A stretch of 7,003 bases of DNA from Pseudomonadota bacterium. Lineage in GTDB: Bacteria > Pseudomonadota > Gammaproteobacteria > Burkholderiales > Ferrovaceae. The DNA is taken from NCBI GenBank assembly GCA_021804345.1, contig JAJZHV010000042.1:903-7905 (forward strand), read 5' to 3'. The translations under genes were made by a program, and so were the position numbers. How positions within the stretch are numbered: position 1 is the first letter of the stretch; each line of letters starts with the position of its first letter. Below, one piece after another: positions 1 to 7,003 of this stretch. A model generated the notes under the pieces. The model was given only the letters and a program-made list of their open reading frames with translations. It was not told the origin of the DNA and searched no databases.

Positions 1-23
1 GAGCAGGATAGGGGGTCATTCAT
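1..23 (-). CDS. recD: Probable start of recD (exodeoxyribonuclease V alpha subunit), truncated by window edge
   Basis: Only the first seven or so codons could be present, so the product cannot be recognised from sequence; the call rests on position directly after recB, where recD sits in RecBCD operons. Two ATG codons overlap the recB end in different frames. ATG at 21-23 reads MNDPLSC and lies 9 bases after a GGAG (33-36), a good spacing. ATG at 17-19 reads MTPYPA and forms an ATGA overlap with the recB stop, but its spacing from GGAG is 13 bases. I favour the first. Both frames stay open to the edge. RecD would be the fast 5'-3' helicase subunit. Confidence 0.5.
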
Positions 24-3000
24 TCCAGGTTTCTCCGGCCTGCCCCATCAGCCCATCCAGTTGTTCCAGCAGCGCCAAATCTGTGGGCATGACAAAACAA
101 CCCGCAGCAGGCCCCTGCATGCCGCGCAGGTACATCAGGAGTGCCCCCCCCAAATGACGGGACGGAGCGTAATCCGGCCCCATGCGCGCCCTGAGCAGAC
201 GGTGCAATGCCAGCAGGTAGATCATGCCCTGAACGTCGTAGCGATGAGCCGCCACGGAGTGAGTCAGGGCCTCCAAGGTATAGTCCTGGTCCTTGGCACC
301 CAGTCTATTGGATTTATAATCCAGAACCCACCAGCGCCCATCCCACTGGAAGACGAGGTCGGCAAACCCCATCATGAAGCCCTGGAGCAGCTGTGGGCTC
401 AGGGGCCTGCACGGCATTGTGGGCAGATACCGGAAGGCACACAGTTGGTCGATGGTGGTACTGGGCAGCGAGCGCAGGGGGAACCAGAATTCCATTTCCG
501 CCCGATAATCCTGCAATTGCTGCAGGCAGCCGCCACCCGGCAAAGGGGCCCGTAACAGGCGTTGCAACCATTCCAGCAGGCCATTGGCCTGCGCCGCCCA
601 CAGCGAGCGTTGACAGCGCAACAAGAGCGCTTCCCGGGTTTGGGGGTCCTGCCAACGGTGAAACCCCTGTTCGGCCATCCAGGCCAGTTGCTCATGCAGA
701 AATTTTCCAGCGAGCGCACCCACGGGAAACGAATGTTCGGCCCCGACCCGCACCACCTCCTCCTCAATCTGGATCTCCCAATCCTCCTCCAGAGCCTGAT
801 CCGCAGGCTGCAAGACTAAGGGTCCGGCGTTCAAGTTGCGCACCAGGGCAGAAAAGCTGCTGACTCGCCAGTGCCGTGAAAAACGCCCCGAATAAACGGT
901 GGCGGGGCGCAGGGAGGGTACCGGCGTGCGGGTCAGGAGGGTGTTGGGGACGGGAAGCTCGGGTGGTGCTGCGCCGCAAGAGACCTCGGGATGCGCGCTC
1001 AAACGCTGTTGAACCTCCTGAAGGAGATGCTCCCAGGATAGGTCCTTGCCAGCCGAGAGCAGATAACCCAAGGCACTGCGCTGCAAGGCGCACTCCGTTT
1101 GGCGCCCCATCCTGTAGGTGCCCACACCCAGCCATAACGCGTGCTGGGCGCGCGTTAACGCCACGTAGAGCAGGCGCATCTCTTCCTGCAGGTGCGCAAG
1201 GTCGGTCTGTGCCTGAGATGAGTCCCCGGAGTGCTCTGCACCCCGGCGAAAGTGTGCCGCAAAGGGAAGATAGACCACGGGAAACTGAAGCCCCTTGGAC
1301 TTGTGAATCGTCAGGATCGTGACCAGGTCGGAATCGGTTTCCAGACGCAATGGCTGCTCGTCCTGTTGCGCCCCCCGGCCCAGCACTTGATCCTCAAACC
1401 AGCGCAGCAATGCGGCTTCGCCGTTGAAGGCCACGCTGGCCTGTTGCAGCAGTTCGGCCAGATGCAGCACGTTGGTCAGGCGTCGCTCGCCCCCCGGGCG
1501 GCCCAGCCAGCGGGCGGGCAAGTTCAGGCGAAACAGGGTGTGGCGCAGCATGGGCAGCACACCTTGGCGTTGCCACAGCAGCAGCAACTGCTGGAGCAAT
1601 GCGCTCTGCTCTTCCAGGGTGCGATCATCTGTTGCCCGTTGCAGCATCTCCTCCAGGTCTGAATCCATGGTGGCGGTGGCAAAAGCGGCACGTAACAGCC
1701 GCCCATCCTGCGGTTGAGACACGGCTTGCAACCAGTACAGCAGATGCCGTGCCTCCACACTGGCAAATACTCCCTCCTGTTGCGACAAGTACACGCTGTG
1801 CACCGCACGTCGACTCAAGGCCTGACGCATGGCTTCGGCTTCAAAGCGATCACGCACCAGAATCGCCACATGGGTCGGACGCAGGCGTTCAAAGCCCTGC
1901 GCCTGATCATAAAACCCGCACTCCGGGGCATTCAATTGCTGCACCAGATGTTGCGCGGCCAGCGCGGCAAAACAGGCCCGGTCATCAGCCGCTGAACGCA
2001 GCGCACTGCCCATGACCAGTTGCAACGCCGGAACGGCCTCTGGCCCCCGTTTGAGCTGCTGTGGTAAACCCAGTGGCCGAACCGGCACGAAGGGCAAAGG
2101 ATCGTCACTGCCCCGACGATAGAGAAAGGCGCCGGCCTGGGAGTGCTCTTCGGTGGCTGCAAACAGGGCATTGCAAGCGGCCACCAAGGCCCTTGCACTG
2201 CGATAATTGACTGCCAGGGCGTGATGCCGGCCCCCGGTGCAGGCTTTGGCGCGAATATAGCTGGAGAGGTCTGCGCCACGAAAGGCATAAATGGACTGTT
2301 TGGGGTCGCCAATCAACAGGATGGCCGTTTCCGGATCGTTTTTGTCCAACGCGTAGAGCCGGTCGAATATCTGGAACTGCAGCGTCGAAGTATCCTGAAA
2401 CTCGTCGATCATCGCCACCGGAAACTGGGCACGGATGCGCGCACAGAGGGTCTGGGCAGAGTCCGCATGCAACAGGGCATGAAACTGTTCCAGCAAATCC
2501 TGAAACCCCAATACCCCGTCTAGTTCCTTGAGCTGCCGGGCGCGCCAGTGCACTTTTGCGGCCGCTTGAGCGGGCAGCGACCACTGCTCCTGCAAGACCC
2601 CGGTGATGTTTTGCTGCAGCGCAGCAAAGCCCTCAACGGCTGGAGGAATCTCCAACTCCTGGTTTTTTTTCAGGGCCTCCTTCAGGCCCTCGACGCTGAG
2701 GCGATGCCACATCTTTTCAGGCACATCCGGGGTTTGCAGTGAATCCTCCTGACACCAGCGCTGTAGGGCCGCAAACCAACCCCTGACCTGATCCGCTTTC
2801 AACTTAGCACCATGAAAGGGATTGGAGCTGGCGTCCAGCAGTCCCAGCAGCCAGTGTTGCAAGGGCAGCAAGGTACTGGCACAGTCCCTTTTAAGCGGCG
2901 CAAGACGCTGCCGCCTCTGCTCCAGGGCCTGCCCCTGTTGCTGTGCCAGCGAGGCTTCCTGCAGCACGCCAGGCTGTTTGAGATGCAGGCAAACCGACTG

Positions 3001-3600
3001 TTCGAAAGCTGCGAAATGCGGCCACAGCTGCATCAATGCCTGCAACGTGTCCCCTTCAAGCGGATAGACCTCCTGGCGCCACACGTCCCGCAGGGCCTGC
3101 GCCCAATAGGGGGTTTCGTCCGCCAGGAGATCAAATTCGCGCCAGCTTCCTGCTGCGAAGGCATGTTCGCGCAACATCCGCTGGCACCAGGCATCGATCG
3201 TCAAAATGGCCGCCTGGTCCATGGCCTGCGCAGCACAATCCAGACGCCAGGCGGCCCAACCCCGCTGCGCGGGGGTGGCGTACTGCCGTTGCAAGCCCTG
3301 TAGGAATGGGTCCTCTGTGGCCACTTCCTGAGGCGCTTCAAACACGCTGGCGGCTTCCACCAGGCGCGTGCGAATCCGTTCCCGCAATTCCCGGGTGGCC
3401 GCCCGGGTAAAGGTGACCACCAGAATCTGTGGCGGCAGTAAACCCGCGCTGGCCCCAGGGATGGTTTCGCCCATGCCCAACACCAGGCGCACATACAGAG
3501 CCGCGATGGTCCAGGTTTTACCGGTGCCTGCACTGGCTTCGATGAGCCGGCTTCCCCATAAGGGAAGAACAAGAGGATCGAGCCATTCAGTCGTGGTCAT
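16..3600 (-). CDS. recB: RecB, exodeoxyribonuclease V beta subunit (helicase-nuclease)
   Basis: RecB is the 3'-5' SF1A helicase and sole nuclease of RecBCD, and also loads RecA after Chi. The protein is 1194 aa (E. coli 1180) and complete. Helicase motifs in order: Walker A ASAGTGKT (22-29, Lys28), VVTFTRAATREL (61-72), TIDAWCQRML (134-143), Walker B DEFQDT (399-404), GDPKQSIYAFRGAD (431-444), NYRS (465-468), TIHKSKG (764-770) and LLYVALTRA (810-818). After a linker, the C-terminal PD-(D/E)XK nuclease shows His969, Asp1081 in FADLVF, Asp1094/Lys1096 in LDYKSN, and YDVQGMIYLLALHR from Tyr1121. These match E. coli His956, Asp1067, Asp1080 and Lys1082, so both activities should be intact. The ATG at 3598-3600 sits 22 residues before Walker A, as in E. 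coli. Its Shine-Dalgarno is weak, which suggests coupling to recC. A possible frameshift site lies at codons 311-313. Confidence 0.98.
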   Translation of the reverse strand: MTTTEWLDPLVLPLWGSRLIEASAGTGKTWTIAALYVRLVLGMGETIPGASAGLLPPQILVVTFTRAATRELRERIRTRLVEAASVFEAPQEVATEDPFLQGLQRQYATPAQRGWAAWRLDCAAQAMDQAAILTIDAWCQRMLREHAFAAGSWREFDLLADETPYWAQALRDVWRQEVYPLEGDTLQALMQLWPHFAAFEQSVCLHLKQPGVLQEASLAQQQGQALEQRRQRLAPLKRDCASTLLPLQHWLLGLLDASSNPFHGAKLKADQVRGWFAALQRWCQEDSLQTPDVPEKMWHRLSVEGLKEALKKNQELEIPPAVEGFAALQQNITGVLQEQWSLPAQAAAKVHWRARQLKELDGVLGFQDLLEQFHALLHADSAQTLCARIRAQFPVAMIDEFQDTSTLQFQIFDRLYALDKNDPETAILLIGDPKQSIYAFRGADLSSYIRAKACTGGRHHALAVNYRSARALVAACNALFAATEEHSQAGAFLYRRGSDDPLPFVPVRPLGLPQQLKRGPEAVPALQLVMGSALRSAADDRACFAALAAQHLVQQLNAPECGFYDQAQGFERLRPTHVAILVRDRFEAEAMRQALSRRAVHSVYLSQQEGVFASVEARHLLYWLQAVSQPQDGRLLRAAFATATMDSDLEEMLQRATDDRTLEEQSALLQQLLLLWQRQGVLPMLRHTLFRLNLPARWLGRPGGERRLTNVLHLAELLQQASVAFNGEAALLRWFEDQVLGRGAQQDEQPLRLETDSDLVTILTIHKSKGLQFPVVYLPFAAHFRRGAEHSGDSSQAQTDLAHLQEEMRLLYVALTRAQHALWLGVGTYRMGRQTECALQRSALGYLLSAGKDLSWEHLLQEVQQRLSAHPEVSCGAAPPELPVPNTLLTRTPVPSLRPATVYSGRFSRHWRVSSFSALVRNLNAGPLVLQPADQALEEDWEIQIEEEVVRVGAEHSFPVGALAGKFLHEQLAWMAEQGFHRWQDPQTREALLLRCQRSLWAAQANGLLEWLQRLLRAPLPGGGCLQQLQDYRAEMEFWFPLRSLPSTTIDQLCAFRYLPTMPCRPLSPQLLQGFMMGFADLVFQWDGRWWVLDYKSNRLGAKDQDYTLEALTHSVAAHRYDVQGMIYLLALHRLLRARMGPDYAPSRHLGGALLMYLRGMQGPAAGCFVMPTDLALLEQLDGLMGQAGETWNE
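33..36 (-). promoter_or_regulatory. Putative ribosome binding site for recD
   Basis: GGAG inside the last codons of recB lies 9 bases before the ATG at 21-23 and 13 bases before the ATG at 17-19. Normal spacing is about 5-9 bases, so it favours the upstream ATG and an eight-base recB-recD overlap. The motif is short and in GC-rich DNA, so it is only supportive. Confidence 0.4.
2639..2682 (-). other. Candidate -1 frameshift signal inside recB
   Basis: Reading the coding strand, AAGGAGG (2682-2676) is followed after 7 bases by the slippery heptamer A-AAA-AAC (2668-2662). The heptamer is in the correct phase (codons AAA AAA AAC, residues K311 K312 N313) within an unbroken run of eight A. Five bases later comes a potential hairpin with 7-bp arms, one pair being a G-U wobble (2656-2650 with 2645-2639), and a four-base loop. 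A -1 shift would add nine residues, PGVGDSSSR, and stop at TGA 2635-2633, giving about 322 residues with Walker A but no Walker B or nuclease. The layout resembles the known dnaX signal, but A-AAA-AAC is a weaker slip site than A-AAA-AAG in E. coli and the hairpin is short. It may be coincidence. Confidence 0.35.
3597..3600 (-). other. recC-recB ATGA stop/start overlap (translational coupling)
   Basis: The recC TGA stop (3597-3599) and the recB ATG (3598-3600) share the bases ATGA. The 20 bases before the recB ATG contain no good Shine-Dalgarno; only a weak CAGG lies too far upstream. Ribosomes finishing recC are therefore the likely source of recB initiation, which would keep the two subunits near equal amounts. 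In E. coli the ptrA gene lies between recC and recB, so this direct junction is a different arrangement. Confidence 0.85.
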
Positions 3601-6600
3601 CGGTCAGCGCCAGCCTGCTGCCCTGCAGTGGGATGCAATACCTGCACGGCATTTGTGGCCCACTCCCAGAAGGGTTGAATCAATGTTTGCGTGTAGCGTG
3701 CAAAGCGTCCGTCCTGAGAGAGCGCTTGAAAATCGGGATAAAGACGCGCGAGGCAAGGTTCGCTTCTTTCGCCAGGGTCTGCCCACCCCCCTTCGTAGCG
3801 TGCACGCACCGTTGGGTTTTCCTGGGATTCCTGCGCCAAACCCTTTGCGTTTTGCGCACACCATTCCAGTGACGTGCGCAGCGCCCAGGGCAAGGGGGAG
3901 GCTTGTCCTTCGCGCCAGGCGCCCAGCACGGCGCGCAAATAGGCCTGGGCTAACCCGGAATCCGGGGCCGGCAGCCTCAAGACCACGTCGGCACCCACCA
4001 GAATCCGGGTCAGGGAGATTTGTTGTGCTGCTGCTGCATTCAAACTCAACCAGGAATCCAGCAAGGGAGAGAGAGACATTTTCTCTTCACCCTGCCCTTT
4101 GCGGAACAGTCTGGAAGGGGTGAATTCCACGCTCTGCCAGGAGGGGGCCTGCCCCCCCAAGGCCAGAAGCCAATCCTCCAGGACCACGCTCTCCTGGGCA
4201 AAATACAGATGCTGTTTGTCCTCGGACGGATGCACAGAGGCCCGGTAGGCGCTCCAGCAGCGCAAGATATTCAGTGCCGTGTCCTGTAGCGCCGCACGCT
4301 CCTGCTCTCCTGGCCCCCCCAGAGGCAGCAGGGCACTGGCCGCCAAACGGGCCATACTGCGCTCCACCTTCTGTTCTAGGGTGGCCTGCGGTTCCTGCAG
4401 GGCATCGGTCAGCAAACGCTGCAACACCTGGTGGCGTTGCAGCGCCTGAAACCCCATGATTTCTTCGTTCACATCCCCGGTGTCTTCGTTTTCAAACACC
4501 ACGCCCAGACGGGTTTGAAAAAACGATTTGACCGGGTTGCGCAAAAACCGGGTGAGCTGTTGCAAGGTCACCTGCTGCTCACTGTGCGCCCACGTGCGCG
4601 CAGGGCTGACAGGATGGTGGAAGGTTTCGTGCACGGCGCGCCACTCGATGGCATTGGTGTGTAGTCGCGGGTCTTCAAAGTAGCGGCGGCTAAAGGGCTG
4701 CATGGGATGTTCTGTGGTTCGCTGCGACAGCAGGGCCTGCTGCGCCTGGAGCTGGGTGGCTTGGTCTGCGGCGCACCAACCCGCCGCAAGATAGTCGCGC
4801 AACTGAGATACCAGCACCGAGGGCGGACAGAGGCTGCCATCCTGCAGCGAGCGTCCTGTCCAGCTGATACTGAGTACGCGCCGCGCGGAGAGCAGCGCTT
4901 CTAGCATCAGGTACCGATCATCCTCGCGCCGGGAACGATCTCCCGGCCGATACTGCCCGGCCAGTGCCATCAAGTCATGGTCGTTGACCCGAGTTTCGCG
5001 GGGGTAATCGGCCTCATTCATTCCCACCAGACAGACCACCGGAAAGGGAATGGCGCGCAGGGGCAGAAGGGAGCAAAAGGTAACGCCCCCCGCCAGAAAC
5101 CGACCGGAATCCAGGCGCCGGTGGGGGCTACGCTGCAGCCAAGCCTCGCGGAACACAGCCAGGGGCAGGAGCCCATCAAATTCTGCCACAGCGCAGGATT
5201 CTAGCCAATCCTCCAGGGCATCCAGCAGGGCTGCCAGCAGCGCCTGATCTTCGGAATTCTGGGGAGCAACCCATTGATCCAGCAAGGCGCGGGCCCGTTC
5301 CACCCAACCGGTTGGGGTGGCAGGCTGCAAGGCCCCAGTCCACCATTGCTCAAGCTGCTCCAACAGCACCGCCAACACCCCCACCAACCCGGCTTCGAGT
5401 CCACCAACATCCCCATAGGGTTCCACCCCGCAAAAGGGTTGTGCCTGACCACTGGCAAAGCCCTGCAACAGGCGTTGCAGCCCGTACTGCCAGCTAAAGA
5501 GGTCGGTACAGGCTTGCAACCCCAGTTGCGCGCGCTGTGGTTCATGCAGTCCCCAGCGCACCCCGGCCCCGGCCGCCCAACGCATCAACTGGGTCAGCCC
5601 TTCCGGCTCCAGCCCCAGGCGCGCTGCAATCGCGGGCACCTCCAGTAGAGCCTGCATTTCGCTGTGGGTGATGCGCTTGCTGTGGATGTTCAAAAGCCAT
5701 TGTATGGCCAGTAGCAAGGGAGCATCGGGACGCAGGGGCGCATCAGCGATAGCAAAGGGAATGTAGCGTGGATCCTGCACGGCATACTGACCAAAAACGG
5801 CCTTGATGCGTGCAATCCAGGGGCCGATTTCTGGCACCATGACCAGGATATCGCGCGGCTGCAAGGGCGGCTGCTGCGGCTGCGCTAACAGGTCCAGCAA
5901 CTGGTCATGCAGGATTTCCATTTCGCGCATGGGGCTGTAGGCCACATGAAACTGAATCGAGCGATCTTCCCGGGCAATGGTGTGCGCGGGATATTGTGCG
6001 GCTGGATGCTCCTGCAAGGGCAACAAGTCCCGAATGGCAGCCTGAACCTGTTGCAGCAGGGTGACTCCGCCCTCTTCCGTGAATACCTCGGTGCGGGGCA
6101 GCGCAAGCTGTTCACGCGCCAGGGCCACGTCATCGAAACGATCCAGCTGGCGCATGAAGTCACGCCCCTGTCGACCCCAGGCAGCAAGCAAGGGATGCGC
6201 CGCCGTGTGGGCCTGCTGCAGGGGCAGTGCAGCCAAATCCCGGCCCTGCCGCAGGGGGTGACGGCGCTGCACGCCAGCCCAGATCTCCCGCCCGTCAATG
6301 CTATCCGCCCAATGAAACCGACAGGGATTGGGAACGGCCACGATGACCTGCACCTGGCGTGACAGGGCGACCAGCAATTCCAGAATGGAGGGCGCCAGGG
6401 TTGAGGCGCCAAAGACCGTGATGCGCCGTGGCAAGATCCCCTCGCGCAGGGGCCCGGTCTGCAGTTGTGCCAAGGCCCGCCGCTGCACGGCCGGGCGAAT
6501 CTGCAGACGCTGTGCCGGTGTGAGCGAGGACACCAGATCGTGCCACAGAAGCGCCTGCCACTGCTGCTGGTCCGGAAGTCTGGTGCGCTGCCCCTGGGCA

Positions 6601-7003
6601 TTGGTGATGTGCGTCAGGCCGCGAGCCCAAAGCTCCAGCCAATCCATGCGGTAAATTTGATATTGGTCGTACAGGTCGGCCAGATGTTGCGCCCACGGAT
6701 ACCATTGCCCGGAATCCGCCTCGCGCAAATGCCCCAGGAGTTCCTCGAAACGGGGGTCGGTGGCGCATCGGGGCAATTGGTGCATCAGGCGCCACAGCAA
6801 GGTTTCACGATCTAGGGGCGCACGGGCGGGCAACAGATCCTGCGGCAATATCTGACGATACAGCTGCCATTGAAAACGCGCCGGAAGGTGTACCCTAGCT
6901 GCCGCAAAAATTCCCGAATGTTGCGCCCAAGACATCTTCAACCATTCCCCGGCACCATGGCTGGGTACCAGAAGGTTTTCCTCTTCCAGCGCCGCCAGGG
7001 GCC
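3597..7003 (-). CDS. recC: RecC, exodeoxyribonuclease V gamma subunit (5' end outside window)
   Basis: RecC is the scaffold of RecBCD: an inactive helicase/nuclease-like subunit that splits the duplex and scans the 3' strand for Chi. The frame stays open to the right edge, giving 1134 visible residues. About 25 N-terminal residues are missing, judged from gapless alignment to the E. coli RecC N-terminus (1122 aa), so the full protein would be near 1160 aa. A TTG at 6939-6941 is internal: the residues before it (NLLVPSHGAGEWL) match E. coli MILVQSTGMAQWL. Other family signatures are ADLYDQYQIYR (about 6648-6680), IPFPVVCLVGMNEADYPR (about 4998-5055), GDRSRREDDRYL (about 4910-4945) and TRFLRNPVKSFFQTRLGVVF (about 4494-4555). 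No Walker A or nuclease DxK motif is visible, as expected for this subunit. The stop overlaps the recB start. Family identity is very secure; the true start lies outside the window. Confidence 0.97.
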   Translation of the reverse strand, partial: PLAALEEENLLVPSHGAGEWLKMSWAQHSGIFAAARVHLPARFQWQLYRQILPQDLLPARAPLDRETLLWRLMHQLPRCATDPRFEELLGHLREADSGQWYPWAQHLADLYDQYQIYRMDWLELWARGLTHITNAQGQRTRLPDQQQWQALLWHDLVSSLTPAQRLQIRPAVQRRALAQLQTGPLREGILPRRITVFGASTLAPSILELLVALSRQVQVIVAVPNPCRFHWADSIDGREIWAGVQRRHPLRQGRDLAALPLQQAHTAAHPLLAAWGRQGRDFMRQLDRFDDVALAREQLALPRTEVFTEEGGVTLLQQVQAAIRDLLPLQEHPAAQYPAHTIAREDRSIQFHVAYSPMREMEILHDQLLDLLAQPQQPPLQPRDILVMVPEIGPWIARIKAVFGQYAVQDPRYIPFAIADAPLRPDAPLLLAIQWLLNIHSKRITHSEMQALLEVPAIAARLGLEPEGLTQLMRWAAGAGVRWGLHEPQRAQLGLQACTDLFSWQYGLQRLLQGFASGQAQPFCGVEPYGDVGGLEAGLVGVLAVLLEQLEQWWTGALQPATPTGWVERARALLDQWVAPQNSEDQALLAALLDALEDWLESCAVAEFDGLLPLAVFREAWLQRSPHRRLDSGRFLAGGVTFCSLLPLRAIPFPVVCLVGMNEADYPRETRVNDHDLMALAGQYRPGDRSRREDDRYLMLEALLSARRVLSISWTGRSLQDGSLCPPSVLVSQLRDYLAAGWCAADQATQLQAQQALLSQRTTEHPMQPFSRRYFEDPRLHTNAIEWRAVHETFHHPVSPARTWAHSEQQVTLQQLTRFLRNPVKSFFQTRLGVVFENEDTGDVNEEIMGFQALQRHQVLQRLLTDALQEPQATLEQKVERSMARLAASALLPLGGPGEQERAALQDTALNILRCWSAYRASVHPSEDKQHLYFAQESVVLEDWLLALGGQAPSWQSVEFTPSRLFRKGQGEEKMSLSPLLDSWLSLNAAAAQQISLTRILVGADVVLRLPAPDSGLAQAYLRAVLGAWREGQASPLPWALRTSLEWCAQNAKGLAQESQENPTVRARYEGGWADPGERSEPCLARLYPDFQALSQDGRFARYTQTLIQPFWEWATNAVQVLHPTAGQQAGADR

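Noticed and set aside
61..555. 164-residue plus-strand open frame opposite the recB nuclease region
   Set aside because: It is fully opposite a conserved domain and shows no domain or convincing start. It is best explained as a shadow of recB codon bias.
1574..1600. CAG/CTG triplet-rich stretch as a microsatellite repeat
   Set aside because: It is short and imperfect and encodes a Leu/Gln-rich helix (LLQQLLLL) of RecB. Similar CAG/CTG-rich codon use occurs throughout both genes.
2812..3303. 163-residue plus-strand open frame opposite recB
   Set aside because: It is Gln- and Leu-rich, mirroring Leu/Gln codons (CTG/CAG) on the other strand; no independent evidence for a gene.
3368..4123. 251-residue plus-strand open frame antisense to the recC-recB junction
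   Set aside because: Its product is rich in Arg, Pro and Ala with no recognisable domain, and it lies opposite two firmly identified genes. Long antisense frames are expected in GC-rich coding DNA.
5885..6601. 238-residue minus-strand frame inside recC in another phase
   Set aside because: It overlaps conserved RecC sequence entirely, and its composition (Arg, Cys, Pro, Trp rich) is typical of an out-of-frame reading.
6939..6941. TTG as the recC start codon
   Set aside because: The frame is open upstream to the window edge, and the 20 residues before it align without gaps to the E. coli RecC N-terminus. The TTG is an internal Leu codon.
3597..7003. AddB or another AddAB-type nuclease instead of RecC
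   Set aside because: There is no Walker A, no C-terminal nuclease motif and no iron-sulfur cysteine set, while several RecC-specific stretches match E. coli RecC closely.

Overview
The window is wall-to-wall coding on the minus strand and holds the core of a RecBCD (exodeoxyribonuclease V) operon in the order recC > recB > recD. Read in the direction of transcription, it enters inside recC at the right edge (about 25 N-terminal codons are missing). It then runs through complete recB and leaves within the first few codons of a probable recD at the left edge. The recC stop and recB start share a four-base ATGA, and recB in turn overlaps the probable recD start, so the three subunits look translationally coupled. 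No intergenic gap exceeds a few bases. I see no RNA genes, mobile elements, CRISPR arrays, terminators or convincing promoters; the operon promoter must lie beyond position 7003.

The DNA is GC-rich by eye. RecBCD rather than AddAB, together with close gap-poor similarity to Escherichia coli RecB and RecC, points to a proteobacterium, probably gamma/beta-like or Acidithiobacillia. Genus cannot be fixed from this window. Unlike E. coli, no ptrA protease gene separates recC from recB.

The products form one machine. RecB is the 3'-5' helicase plus the only nuclease, RecC is the catalytically dead scaffold that reads Chi and splits the duplex, and RecD is the 5'-3' helicase. The machine resects double-strand DNA ends and loads RecA for recombinational repair. 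RecB keeps all the helicase and nuclease residues I could check.

This is a well-known system, not a new one. Two points deserve a second look. First, recB contains an arrangement resembling a programmed -1 frameshift signal: a perfect Shine-Dalgarno-like heptamer, then an A-AAA-AAC slippery heptamer within an A8 run, then a short hairpin. A shift there would give a roughly 322-residue truncated RecB. Second, three of the E. coli RecC residues I recall as contacting Chi are replaced while neighbouring ones are kept, which hints at altered Chi specificity.
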